Below, one piece after another: positions 1 through 7,509 of a stretch of DNA of 12,088 nucleotides. The DNA is from an uncultured bacterium (GTDB lineage: Bacteria; Gemmatimonadota; Gemmatimonadetes; Longimicrobiales; RSA9). Position 1 is the stretch's first letter. Each line of letters starts with the position of its first letter. The stretch covers positions 1 through 12,088 of the forward strand of contig CALKIP010000114.1 in the NCBI GenBank assembly GCA_937995995.1, read 5' to 3'. The notes beneath the pieces are model-generated. The model saw only the letters and a list, made by a program, of their open reading frames with translations. It was not told the origin of the DNA and did not search any database. Made by a program: the position numbers and the translations under genes.

Positions 1-950
1 GACGCGGTGTAGGCCTCAACGTGGTTCGCGCCACCCTGGAGAGGATCGGCGGAAGCGTGGACGTCCACTGGACTGCCGGACAAGGGACGACGTTCGTTCT
101 GGAGTGCCCCCCGACCCCCGCCCGGATCCGGGCGCTCCTCGTGGGCGCGGGCTCCTACATCTTCGCCATCCCGACCTCGCACGTCGAGCGGCTGCGACGC
201 ATCGAAGCCGGCGAGATCCGCTCCACCGAGGGGCGGCCGGTCCTTGCCGGTGGCGACGAGCCGATCGCGTTCGGGTCCCTCGCGGCGATCCTCGGCCCGC
301 CTCTCGCCACACGGCCGATCCGTGGGAAGGTGCCCGTCGTCGTGCTGCAGGCCGGCGAGAACCGCCTGGCCGTGGCCGTCGAGGAACTGATCGCCGAGCA
401 GGAACTGGTCTTCCGGCCGCTGGAGCGCAGCCGCATCTCGCTCCCCCACATCAGCGGCGGTGCGCTGTTGCCGACCGGCCAGGCTGCGCTGGTCGTCAAT
501 CCGGGGGGCGTCATCGCAGCGGGTCTGGCACAGGGTGGTCCGGTCGAAGTCGCCGAGGAGGCGACCGACACGGGTGCGCCGGTGCGCCGCCGCATCCTCG
601 TGGTCGACGACTCGATCACGACGCGCACGTTGGAGCAGAGCATCCTCGAGGCGGCCGGCTACGACGTGCTCACCGCGGTCGACGGCGAGGCGGCGTGGCA
701 GGTGTTGCAGGAGGAGACGGTCGACCTCGTCGTCGCCGACGTCGAGATGCCGCGCCTGGATGGCTTCGGGCTCTGTGAGGCGATCCGTGCCTCCAAGCGG
801 CTGCGCGACGTGTCCGTCGTCCTGGTCACGGCCCTCGAGTCCGCGGAGGGTCGAGCGCGCGGGCTCGAGGCCGGAGCGGACGCCTACCTGGCCAAGTCGA
901 GCTTCGACCAGGACACGCTTCTGGACACGATCCGCCAGCTGCTGGAGTGA
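1..950 (+). CDS. cheA: Hybrid chemotaxis histidine kinase CheA, C-terminal part (CheW-like + receiver), WspE-like
   Basis: Partial gene entering from the left edge; the first complete codon is at base 3 and about 315 residues are visible. The first residues, RGVGLNVVR, are the G2 box that ends a CheA HATPase domain, so a GTG at 21 is internal and not the start. A CheW-like regulatory domain follows (about bases 120-530), which in CheA docks to CheW and receptors. Then comes a complete receiver (about 585-947): acidic pair DD at 606-611, phospho-acceptor Asp in ADVEMP at 738, Thr in LVTAL, and Lys in AKSSFDQ at 894. A CheA with its own C-terminal receiver is the WspE/FrzE-type architecture, used mostly for non-flagellar outputs. 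The stop lies 12 bp before cheB, which implies one operon. The Hpt, dimerisation and most of the kinase domain are outside the window. Confidence 0.95.
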   Translation, partial: RGVGLNVVRATLERIGGSVDVHWTAGQGTTFVLECPPTPARIRALLVGAGSYIFAIPTSHVERLRRIEAGEIRSTEGRPVLAGGDEPIAFGSLAAILGPPLATRPIRGKVPVVVLQAGENRLAVAVEELIAEQELVFRPLERSRISLPHISGGALLPTGQAALVVNPGGVIAAGLAQGGPVEVAEEATDTGAPVRRRILVVDDSITTRTLEQSILEAAGYDVLTAVDGEAAWQVLQEETVDLVVADVEMPRLDGFGLCEAIRASKRLRDVSVVLVTALESAEGRARGLEAGADAYLAKSSFDQDTLLDTIRQLLE

Positions 951-962
951 CGGAATCGATTC

Positions 963-2006
963 ATGATACGAACCGTAGTCGCGGAGGATTCGGCCACCTT
1001 CCGGCAGTTTCTCGTGGAGGTGCTCGAATCGGACCCGGAACTTTCGGTCGTCGCGGAGGCGGCCAATGGCGCCGAGGCCGTCGAGCAGGTAGTGGAACTC
1101 GCGCCCGACCTCGTCGTCATGGACATCAACATGCCGGTGCTGGACGGCCTGGAAGCGACCCGGCAGATCATGGTCCACTCGCCGACTCCGATCCTGATCG
1201 TGTCGGCCTCGGCGAACCAGCATCAGCTCGAGCTCTCGCTCAGCGCCACGCAGGCGGGAGCGCTGCATGTGCTGCCCAAGCCCGAGTCGCCTGGGGCGGA
1301 AGGGTTTCATGAGCAGTGCGAACAACTCGTCACCATGGCCAAGGCGATGGCTCAGGTGAAGGTCGTGCGGCGCTGGGACCGGGGTCGGATGGCCTCGAAG
1401 CAGCCGCCGGTGCGCACGACTGAGCCCCCGGCACCTGTGGAGGTCATCGCCATCGCCGCGTCGACGGGCGGGCCGGCGGCGCTGCGCGCGATCCTGAACG
1501 GGCTGCCGGCCGATTTCGCCGCGCCGATCCTGGTCGTGCAGCATATCTCGCGCGGTTTCGTGAGGGGGTTTGCCGAATGGCTGGATCGGGAGACCCGGCT
1601 GCGCGTGAAGGTCGCCCAGGATGGTGAGAGGCTCGCGGCGCGCACCGTCTACGTCGCACCGGACGATCGCCACCTCGGCATGACCGACGGACATCGTGTC
1701 GAGCTTGCCAATGCGCCACCGGTCGGCGGGTTCCGTCCCTCGGCCACGCACCTCTTCGCCTCCGTCGCCCGTGTCGCGGGCGCATCGGCCGCCGGCATCG
1801 TGCTGACGGGGATGGGCAGCGATGGTGCGGAAGGGCTGCGCGCCCTCTACGCCGCGGGTGGGCGAGTGATCGTGCAGGACATGGATTCATCGGTCGTCTA
1901 CGGAATGGCTCAGGAAGCGGTTCGCCTCGGCGTGGTGGACAGGATCCTGCCCCTCGACGAGATCGGGCCGAAGCTCGTGGACCTCGTCTCGGTAGATGCG
2001 CGGTGA
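963..2006 (+). CDS. cheB: CheB: receiver-coupled protein-glutamate methylesterase/deamidase (WspF-like)
   Basis: Cytoplasmic enzyme that removes methyl groups from receptor glutamates and so resets chemoreceptor signalling; phosphorylation by CheA activates it. The 347 residues match the family length. The receiver (1-107) has acidic E8/D9, phospho-acceptor D54 in VMDINMP and K106 in LPKP. A Pro-rich linker (about 135-158) leads to the methylesterase domain (about 160-345). Its catalytic triad is complete: S167 in AASTGG, H194 in VVQHI and D287 in GMGSDG. The ATG at 963 directly precedes the receiver and has a GGAG at 944-947 inside the end of cheA. The gene overlaps the next one by GTGA, suggesting translational coupling. 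It is placed like wspF after wspE. No residue expected of an active CheB is missing. Confidence 0.97.
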   Translation: MIRTVVAEDSATFRQFLVEVLESDPELSVVAEAANGAEAVEQVVELAPDLVVMDINMPVLDGLEATRQIMVHSPTPILIVSASANQHQLELSLSATQAGALHVLPKPESPGAEGFHEQCEQLVTMAKAMAQVKVVRRWDRGRMASKQPPVRTTEPPAPVEVIAIAASTGGPAALRAILNGLPADFAAPILVVQHISRGFVRGFAEWLDRETRLRVKVAQDGERLAARTVYVAPDDRHLGMTDGHRVELANAPPVGGFRPSATHLFASVARVAGASAAGIVLTGMGSDGAEGLRALYAAGGRVIVQDMDSSVVYGMAQEAVRLGVVDRILPLDEIGPKLVDLVSVDAR

Positions 2007-3295
2007 ACAGACGCATACTGGTCGTCGAGGACAGTCGAACCCAGGCGAAGGCGCTTCATGCCCTGCTCGTCCGTCACGGTTACGAGGTCGATCTCGTGGA
2101 GAGTGGCGACGAGGCGCTGCGACGCGCCCGGGCCGTGCGGTTCGGCCTGATCCTGAGTGACATCCTCATGCCCGGGATGAGCGGCTATGAACTCTGCCGT
2201 CGTATCAAGGACGATCCCGACGCGTTCGGCACACCCCCGGTCGTCCTCCTGACCAGTCTGGGCGATCCGGTCGACATCGTGCGCGGGCTGGAGAGCGGCG
2301 CAGACAACTACCTGACCAAGCCGTACGAACCGGGCCGCCTGATCTCGCGGATTGAACAGATCCTGGGTGATCACGCGGCGCGTCGTGAACAGACCTCCGA
2401 GGGAGGCGTAGCGCTCCGCTTCCTGGGCGAGAGCTTCACGATTCGAGCACGGCGCGAGCAGATCCTCGACTTCTTCCTCTCGAGCTACGAGGAATTGATC
2501 GAGACGAACCGCGCACTAGAGGAGAGCAAGCAGACGCTCCACCGTACGCTGGCTCGTGAGCAGGCGGCGAGGCACGCCGCCGAAGCCGCGACTGCCGCCA
2601 GGGACCGGGTCCTGGCCACCGTCACGCACGACCTGCGCAACCCACTCAACACCATTCTCATGAGTGCGGCGCTGATCCTCGATCAGGAGGACAGTGACCT
2701 GGACCCCCGTGTGCGGGGCCGCATTGACGTGATCCGCAAGCTCACCCACCAGATGAACCGGCTGATCCAGGACCTGCTCGATGTGGCCACCGCCGAGGGC
2801 GGCCGTCTTGCGCTCCGGCCCGCGCCCCAGGATACGGCCGCCCTGGTCCGCGAGGGGCTTGAAATGCTCGAGCCGATCGCGGCGGAGCGGGGGATCCGTA
2901 TCGTGCTGCGTGTGCCCGAAGGGCTCCCGCGTATCAGTGTCGATCGTTCGCGCATCCTCCAGGTCGTCTCCAACCTGGTCGGCAATGCGATCAAGTTCAC
3001 GCCGGCCGGTGGAACGGTCACCATGGCGGCACGCATCGAGGATGGAGCGATCGTCTACACCGTCTCGGATACCGGGCCCGGTATCGCGCCCGAGGACCTG
3101 CCGCGCATCTTCGATCGTTTTTGGAAGTCCCACAAATCCGGCGACTCCGGAAGAACCGGCGCGGGTTTGGGGCTCTCCATCGCCCGTGATGTGGTCGAGG
3201 CGCACGGCGGCCGGATCTGGGCCGAGAGCGAGTCCGGAAAAGGCGCGGCCTTCCATTTCTCGATCCCTATCGTTCAGGCGGGACAGCCGGCTTGA
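2003..3295 (+). CDS. Receiver-HisKA-HATPase response-regulator kinase, in the WspR position
   Basis: A 430-residue soluble protein with no membrane segment. The N-terminal receiver (about 3-125) has E9/D10, phospho-acceptor D53 in LSDILMP and K106 in YLTKPY. A helical linker, probably coiled coil (about 155-200), joins it to a HisKA domain with phospho-accepting H209 in THDLRNPL. The HATPase_c domain shows N328 in GNAIKF (N box), D356 in DTGPGI (G1), an F box IFDRFW, and GAGLGLSIAR from about 386 (G2). All kinase motifs look intact. It starts with GTG at 2003, whose last two bases lie in the cheB stop. It is likely phosphorylated by the upstream CheA and passes the signal to an unknown partner, since it carries no DNA-binding or GGDEF domain. 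The link to CheA is inferred from gene order. Confidence 0.93.
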   Translation: MNRRILVVEDSRTQAKALHALLVRHGYEVDLVESGDEALRRARAVRFGLILSDILMPGMSGYELCRRIKDDPDAFGTPPVVLLTSLGDPVDIVRGLESGADNYLTKPYEPGRLISRIEQILGDHAARREQTSEGGVALRFLGESFTIRARREQILDFFLSSYEELIETNRALEESKQTLHRTLAREQAARHAAEAATAARDRVLATVTHDLRNPLNTILMSAALILDQEDSDLDPRVRGRIDVIRKLTHQMNRLIQDLLDVATAEGGRLALRPAPQDTAALVREGLEMLEPIAAERGIRIVLRVPEGLPRISVDRSRILQVVSNLVGNAIKFTPAGGTVTMAARIEDGAIVYTVSDTGPGIAPEDLPRIFDRFWKSHKSGDSGRTGAGLGLSIARDVVEAHGGRIWAESESGKGAAFHFSIPIVQAGQPA

Positions 3296-3424
3296 GGCGG
3301 TCAGCGCTCGCGGTGCATCGGTCCGCCGACCGGGACAGGCGGGCCCTCCGCTCATCGGTCGTCCGGCCGTACAGGTTTCAACTGTCCCTGCCGTTGGGCG
3401 CGAGGTGGAGGGATCCCGTATTCC
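3296..3424. other. Intergenic stretch after the chemosensory operon
   Basis: About 130 bp between the kinase stop and the promoter proposed for the MFS gene. I see only short weak complementary pieces, such as ACAG and CTGT flanking a 7-nt loop near 3370, and no hairpin followed by a T-run. No credible reading frame is present. Confidence 0.5.
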
Positions 3425-3453
3425 TTGACTTCGCCCTGCCTTCGGGGTATCAA
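3425..3453 (+). promoter_or_regulatory. Sigma70-like promoter for the MFS gene
   Basis: TTGACT (3425-3430), a 17-bp spacer, and TATCAA (3448-3453). The -35 matches the consensus at 5 of 6 positions and the -10 at 4 of 6, with optimal spacing in an otherwise GC-rich stretch. Transcription would start near 3460 and give a leader of roughly 95 nt that contains the inverted repeat at 3503-3535. Confidence 0.5.
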
Positions 3454-3502
3454 CACCGGACCCGCGTCCGCGAGCCGGATCGCGAGGAGGCAAGACTCAC
3501 GT

Positions 3503-3535
3503 CGAATCGGCCGCGGCGCAGTCGCGGCCGATTCG
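3503..3535. repeat. Perfect 13-bp inverted repeat with 7-nt spacer upstream of the MFS gene
   Basis: Arms CGAATCGGCCGCG (3503-3515) and CGCGGCCGATTCG (3523-3535) are exact reverse complements around a 7-base centre. The repeat ends 3 bases before a Shine-Dalgarno-like GAAGGG (3538-3543) and 18 bases before the ATG. It lies downstream of the proposed promoter, so it could be a repressor operator, an mRNA hairpin gating the ribosome site, or a terminator for upstream transcription. There is no T-run, which argues against an intrinsic terminator. Confidence 0.7.
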
Positions 3536-3553
3536 TTGAAGGGATACGTTCGG

Positions 3554-4816
3554 ATGTATTCGAAGCAGGCGGCGCACTCGGAGCAGGCGCCGGTGGGGAT
3601 CAGCCGTTCGCTGGTCCTCCTCATGGCGGTGGCCGTCGGGCTGATCGTAGGCAACCTCTACTACATCCAGCCTCTTCTTGGCGAGGTGGCTCGCTCGCTC
3701 GGCGTGGGCGAGGGCCAGGTCGGCATCGCCGCGACGTTGAGCCAGCTCGGTCAGGCGGTCGGTATCCTCTTCTTTCTGCCGATCGGCGACACGCGCGACC
3801 GCCGCCTCCTGGCCGTCGCCGGGCTCGTGGCCTCGGCCGTAGGGCTCGTCGGTATCGCCGTTTCGCCAAGTCTCACCTGGCTTTGCGTGGCGAGTCTCGT
3901 GCTCGGGCTCTCGAGCATGTCGACCCACACGCTCGTCGCACTCGCGGCCGCACTCGCCCGGCCCGCCGAGCGTGGCCGCGTGGTGGGCACGGTGATGAGT
4001 GGGCTGCTCATGGGGATCCTGCTCGCCCGGACGGTGAGCGGCTTCGTCGGCGCGCACCTGGGCTGGCGCGCGATGTTCTGGATCGCGGCGGCGGTCACGA
4101 CCGGGCTCAGTGTCGTCCTTGCCCGGCGGCTCCCCGTCGATCCGCCGCGCCCGGGCCCGCGCTACACCGAGCTGCTCGGCTCGATGGCGCGGCTCTTCAG
4201 TGAACTGCCGACGCTGCGCGAGGCGTGCCTCTTCGGCGCGACCACCTTCGGCTCCTTCACTGCCTTCTGGGTCACGCTGACGTTCCACCTCGAGGGGCCG
4301 CCCTTCGGCTACAGCAGCGACGTCGTCGGGCTCTTCGGCCTGGTGGGTGCGGCAGGCGCATTGGCCGCCGTCTACTCCGGCCGCCTGGCCGATCGTCACG
4401 ATCCGCGCCGCCTCGGTGCTGGCGCGGTGCTCTTGACCGCACTCTCGTTCGCCTTCATGGCTCTCTTCGGCTCGAGCCTCTGGGGGCTGATCATCGGCGT
4501 CCTGGCTCTCGATCTCGGCGTGCAGGCCGCGCATATTGCCAACCAGGCGCGCGTGCACGCCCTCATGCCCGAGGCGCGGAACCGGCTGCACACGCTCTAC
4601 ATGTTCAGCTACTTCGCCGGCGGCTCGCTCGGCACCGCGCTCGCCTCGTGGGCGTGGGAGATGGTAGGATGGCTCGGCGTGTGTGCGGTCGGCACGCTCC
4701 TGCCGCTCACGGCGCTTGTGGCGTACGCCCGCTCCGGCCCCGGAAGGCACACCACCGCGGCAAGGGGACGGGAGACGGAGACAAGGCGGAGGGACTCGAA
4801 GCTTCGCTCGGCGTGA
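3554..4816 (+). CDS. MFS transporter, DHA1/YgaY-like drug:H+ antiporter family
   Basis: Inner-membrane proton-coupled exporter by family; the substrate cannot be read from sequence. I chose the ATG at 3554 because GAAGGG sits 10 bases before it and a hydrophobic helix follows at once, giving 420 residues, normal for this family. An in-frame TTG at 3425 would add 43 polar residues but coincides with the proposed -35 box. The first helix holds the GNLYYIQPLL signature of this subgroup, and the loop between helices 2 and 3 has motif A (GDTRDRR, residues 78-84). Hydrophobic helices continue to about residue 390, followed by a basic Arg/Lys-rich tail. It has its own promoter and a hairpin at its stop, so it is probably transcribed alone. 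Neighbouring a copper ATPase does not prove a shared role. Confidence 0.9.
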   Translation: MYSKQAAHSEQAPVGISRSLVLLMAVAVGLIVGNLYYIQPLLGEVARSLGVGEGQVGIAATLSQLGQAVGILFFLPIGDTRDRRLLAVAGLVASAVGLVGIAVSPSLTWLCVASLVLGLSSMSTHTLVALAAALARPAERGRVVGTVMSGLLMGILLARTVSGFVGAHLGWRAMFWIAAAVTTGLSVVLARRLPVDPPRPGPRYTELLGSMARLFSELPTLREACLFGATTFGSFTAFWVTLTFHLEGPPFGYSSDVVGLFGLVGAAGALAAVYSGRLADRHDPRRLGAGAVLLTALSFAFMALFGSSLWGLIIGVLALDLGVQAAHIANQARVHALMPEARNRLHTLYMFSYFAGGSLGTALASWAWEMVGWLGVCAVGTLLPLTALVAYARSGPGRHTTAARGRETETRRRDSKLRSA

Positions 4817-4840
4817 GTGGCCACGCACGCGGCCACACGC
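4811..4840 (+). terminator. Terminator-like hairpin at the stop of the MFS gene
   Basis: GTGGCC (4817-4822) pairs with GGCCAC (4831-4836) around an 8-nt loop. GCGT (4811-4814) pairs with ACGC (4837-4840) after a 2-base bulge. The stop codon lies within the structure. No T-run follows, so intrinsic termination is not assured. Confidence 0.35.
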
Positions 4841-5051
4841 TTCGCCAGAGGTGCACTGCACTGACCGCGACGCGCTCGGACCGTAGCGTATCTGGACCGC
4901 GGCTCCACTCGTCGAAACCGCGGGCAGCCCCATCGAAACGGACTACTGCGATATCAACGACGCGCCTTGCCCCAGATCGGAGTCGGGCCCGGCCGGCGGT
5001 GCGGTCCGTCACAGCAGGCTCGGAACGCGATCCTCGAACCAGGCGGCACTC
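4841..5051. other. Intergenic region before the copper ATPase
   Basis: About 210 bp without a credible gene on either strand; open frames here are rich in Arg, Ser and Thr and resemble no family. A TATCAA at 4952-4957 could be a -10 element, but nothing like a -35 box lies 16-18 bases before it. I see no clear CueR/CopY-type operator. Confidence 0.4.
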
Positions 5052-7367
5052 ATGCACGATCACCGATCTCGGCCTCGCCGGCGTGACGACGGCCTCGACG
5101 GCCACGGTACTCATCACCCCGCCCCGGATCACAGTGCAGCCGGGAACGTCGAGCCGCCCGCCGAGCCCGGCTATCCGGAGCACCCCGAACTCCCGCACCC
5201 TGCCGGGCACCTTCCCGGTCGGGAGCTCTCGCGCTCACGTCCGTCCGGACCGGCCGAAGACGGGCGCGAGGAGCAGGCGAGGAACGCGGCTCATAAGGCG
5301 CACGCATCACACGAGGCGCACGCGGCTCACGGGGCGCACGAGCACCACGTAGCCCACGCCGGCCACGATGCTCACGCGGGTCACGATGCCCACGAGGGTC
5401 ACGATGCCCACGCCGGCCACGGCGTCGCGATGTTTCGCGACCGCTTCTGGATCTCTCTCCTCCTCACCATCCCTACGCTGATCTGGAGCGACCTGCTGCA
5501 GGGGTGGTTCGGCTACACGGCGCCGCGTTTTCCGGGGTCCGACTGGATCCCGGCCATCTTCGGCACCGCGGTCTTCGTCTACGGCGGGCGGGTCTTCCTC
5601 CAAGGCGCCGTGCAGGAGCTGAGGGACCGGCTGCCGGGGATGATGACGCTGATCTCGCTCGCGATCCTCGTCGCCTTCCTCTTCAGCGTGGCCGTGACCT
5701 TCGGTTTCCGCGGGATGGCGCTCTGGTGGGAGCTGGCCACCCTCGTAACCGTCATGCTCCTCGGACACTGGATGGAAATGCGCTCGATCCAGCAGGCCGG
5801 CGGCGCGCTACGGGAGCTGGCGAAGCTGCTGCCGTCCACGGCCACGCGTATCGTGGACGGGCGAACGGAGGAGGTGCCCGTGGACGCGCTCCGTGAGGGC
5901 GACGTTGTCCTGGTCCGCCCCGGCGCGAGCATCCCCGCCGACGGAGTGGTCCGCGAGGGGCGGAGCGCGGTCAACGAGTCGATGATCACGGGCGAGTCTC
6001 AGCCGGTGGAAAAGGAGCCGGGAGGCGACGTCGTGGCCGGCACGGTCAATGGCTCGGGCTCGTTGCGCGTCGAGGTCGTGAAGACCGGCGAGGCGACGGC
6101 ACTCGCCGGGATCATGCGTCTGGTCTCCGAGGCGCAGACCTCGCGCTCGAGGGCGCAGGCGCTGGCCGACCGCGCGGCGTTCTGGCTCACCATCGTCGCC
6201 ATCGGAGCCGGCGTCCTCACCCTCGCCGCATGGCTGGCGCTCGGTGCGCCGGGCGCGTACACCATCGAGCGGGTGGTCACGGTCCTCGTGATCGCCTGTC
6301 CGCACGCACTCGGGCTCGCGATCCCGCTGGTGGTGGCGATCTCGACCACGCTCGGTGCACGGAACGGACTGCTGGTGCGAGACCGGCGAGGACTCGAGGA
6401 GGCGCGCGACCTCGACGCCGTCGTCTTCGACAAGACCGGGACGCTGACCCGGGGGGAGTTCCGCGTCGTCGACGTCGTCGCGGGTGACGATTTCGGGCCG
6501 GATGACGCGCTCCGCCTCGCGGCTGCGGTGGAGCACGACAGCGAGCACTCGATTGCCCAGGGCATCGTGCGGAGCGCGGAGGAGCGGGGGCTGGAGATCC
6601 CCGCCTCACGCGACTTCGAGGCGATACCCGGGCACGGGGTGCGTGCCGTCGTCGACGGACGCACGCTGCATATGGGCGGGCCGGCCATGCTGCGCCGGCT
6701 CCAGGTGGAGTTGCCCGACGAGCTTCAGGCGGCGGTTGACCGCGCTGCGGGGCGAGGACAGGCGGCCGTCGTGCTCGTCGAAGGCCGCCGGGCGATCGCG
6801 GCGTTCGCCGTTGCCGACCCGATCCGGCCGGAATCGTACGAGGCGGTGCGCCGGCTGCACGAGGCGGAGATCGAGGTGGTGATGCTGACCGGAGATGCCA
6901 GGCCGGTGGCAGAGGCGGTCGCGGCGGAGCTCGGGATCGACGTCGTCTACGCCGAGGTGCTCCCGGACCAGAAGGTGGAGAAGATCCGCGAACTGAAAGG
7001 GGAGGGGAAGCGAGTGGCGATGGTCGGTGACGGCGTGAACGACGCGCCGGCGCTCGTCACCGCCGATGTCGGGGTCGCGATCGGCGCGGGCACCGACGTG
7101 GCCGTCGAGGCGGGCGACGTCGTCCTCGTCCGGAGCGACCCACGCGATGTGCCGCGCATCGTCGAGCTCAGCAAGGCCACCTACCGCAAGATGGTGCAGA
7201 ACCTCTGGTGGGCCGCGGGCTACAACATCGTCGCGATCCCGGTCGCCGCGGGCGTGCTCGTGGGGCAGGGAATCGTGCTCCACCCCGCCGTGGGTGCGAT
7301 CCTCATGTCGGCGAGCACCGTGATCGTCGCGTTGAACGCACAGCTGCTCCGGCGCATCCGTCTGTGA
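5052..7367 (+). CDS. copB: Copper/silver-exporting P-type ATPase, P1B-3 (CopB) subgroup
   Basis: Inner-membrane pump that uses ATP to expel copper (or silver) from the cytoplasm. Of 771 residues, 1-80 are Pro/Arg/Glu-rich and 81-124 are a His-rich ladder with 16 His; the membrane part begins near MFRDRFW (about 127). Motifs: TGES at 313-316 (actuator), CPH at 416-418 in the transport helix, the phosphorylated D460 in DKTGTLT, TGDARP, and GDGVNDAP from 659. The last helices read N717-x5-GYN-x4-P and MSxSTxxVxxNA (from 752), matching the published P1B-3 signatures and separating it from CPC-type CopA. There is no HMA (CXXC) domain. The conserved SEHP motif reads SEHS (H499, S500). The ATG at 5052 has only a weak AGGCGG before it, so the exact start is uncertain. 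No metal regulator or chaperone gene adjoins it. Confidence 0.95.
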   Translation: MHDHRSRPRRRDDGLDGHGTHHPAPDHSAAGNVEPPAEPGYPEHPELPHPAGHLPGRELSRSRPSGPAEDGREEQARNAAHKAHASHEAHAAHGAHEHHVAHAGHDAHAGHDAHEGHDAHAGHGVAMFRDRFWISLLLTIPTLIWSDLLQGWFGYTAPRFPGSDWIPAIFGTAVFVYGGRVFLQGAVQELRDRLPGMMTLISLAILVAFLFSVAVTFGFRGMALWWELATLVTVMLLGHWMEMRSIQQAGGALRELAKLLPSTATRIVDGRTEEVPVDALREGDVVLVRPGASIPADGVVREGRSAVNESMITGESQPVEKEPGGDVVAGTVNGSGSLRVEVVKTGEATALAGIMRLVSEAQTSRSRAQALADRAAFWLTIVAIGAGVLTLAAWLALGAPGAYTIERVVTVLVIACPHALGLAIPLVVAISTTLGARNGLLVRDRRGLEEARDLDAVVFDKTGTLTRGEFRVVDVVAGDDFGPDDALRLAAAVEHDSEHSIAQGIVRSAEERGLEIPASRDFEAIPGHGVRAVVDGRTLHMGGPAMLRRLQVELPDELQAAVDRAAGRGQAAVVLVEGRRAIAAFAVADPIRPESYEAVRRLHEAEIEVVMLTGDARPVAEAVAAELGIDVVYAEVLPDQKVEKIRELKGEGKRVAMVGDGVNDAPALVTADVGVAIGAGTDVAVEAGDVVLVRSDPRDVPRIVELSKATYRKMVQNLWWAAGYNIVAIPVAAGVLVGQGIVLHPAVGAILMSASTVIVALNAQLLRRIRL
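5346..5417 (+). repeat. Four tandem 18-bp units encoding a His ladder in the ATPase
   Basis: Units at 5346, 5364, 5382 and 5400 each encode H-x-A-H-x-G, with only a few differences between copies. They form the C-terminal half of the HxxH ladder. Being in-frame, copies can be gained or lost by slippage without breaking the gene. Confidence 0.85.
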
Positions 7368-7386
7368 GCCGTCGGCCGTGTAGCGC

Positions 7387-7407
7387 ACGGGGTCGTGGTC
7401 GACCCGT
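7387..7407 (+). terminator. Weak hairpin downstream of the copper ATPase
   Basis: GGGTCG (7390-7395) and CGACCC (7400-7405) form a 6-bp stem with a TGGT loop, extendable by two pairs across a bulge. It lies about 20 bp after the ATPase stop. There is no T-run; possible terminator only. Confidence 0.3.
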
Positions 7408-7434
7408 CGCATGTATCCAGGCTACGCAGCGGTA

Positions 7435-7463
7435 TTGAACCACCCGCTCCGCGCGCGTAATTT
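7435..7463 (+). promoter_or_regulatory. Possible promoter for the substrate-binding lipoprotein gene
   Basis: TTGAAC (7435-7440), a 17-bp spacer and TAATTT (7458-7463) form a moderate sigma70-like pair (4/6 and 3/6 consensus matches). They stand out in GC-rich surroundings and would give a pyrimidine-rich leader of about 40 nt. Confidence 0.35.
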
Positions 7464-7509
7464 TCTCTACCCGCCTCCTCTCCCCCGAGTCGCAATCACC
7501 GGAGCATGG

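Noticed and set aside
3425..3553. Start of the first MFS protein at TTG 3425
   Set aside because: The added residues are polar, cross the inverted repeat and coincide with the proposed promoter, whereas ATG 3554 has a good ribosome site.
3497..4933. 478-codon open frame on the minus strand opposite the first MFS gene
   Set aside because: It is very rich in Arg, Glu, His and Gly with no domain or hydrophobic pattern, while the plus frame encodes a clear transporter. It is a product of high third-position GC.
4707..5210. Minus-strand frame covering the gap before the copper ATPase
   Set aside because: Part of it lies in non-coding DNA and reads somewhat protein-like, but it is Arg/Val-rich without a motif, has no ribosome site I can see, and overlaps both flanking plus-strand genes.
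5364..5417. CRISPR-like short repeats
   Set aside because: The 18-bp units are directly adjacent with no spacers and lie in frame within the ATPase gene.
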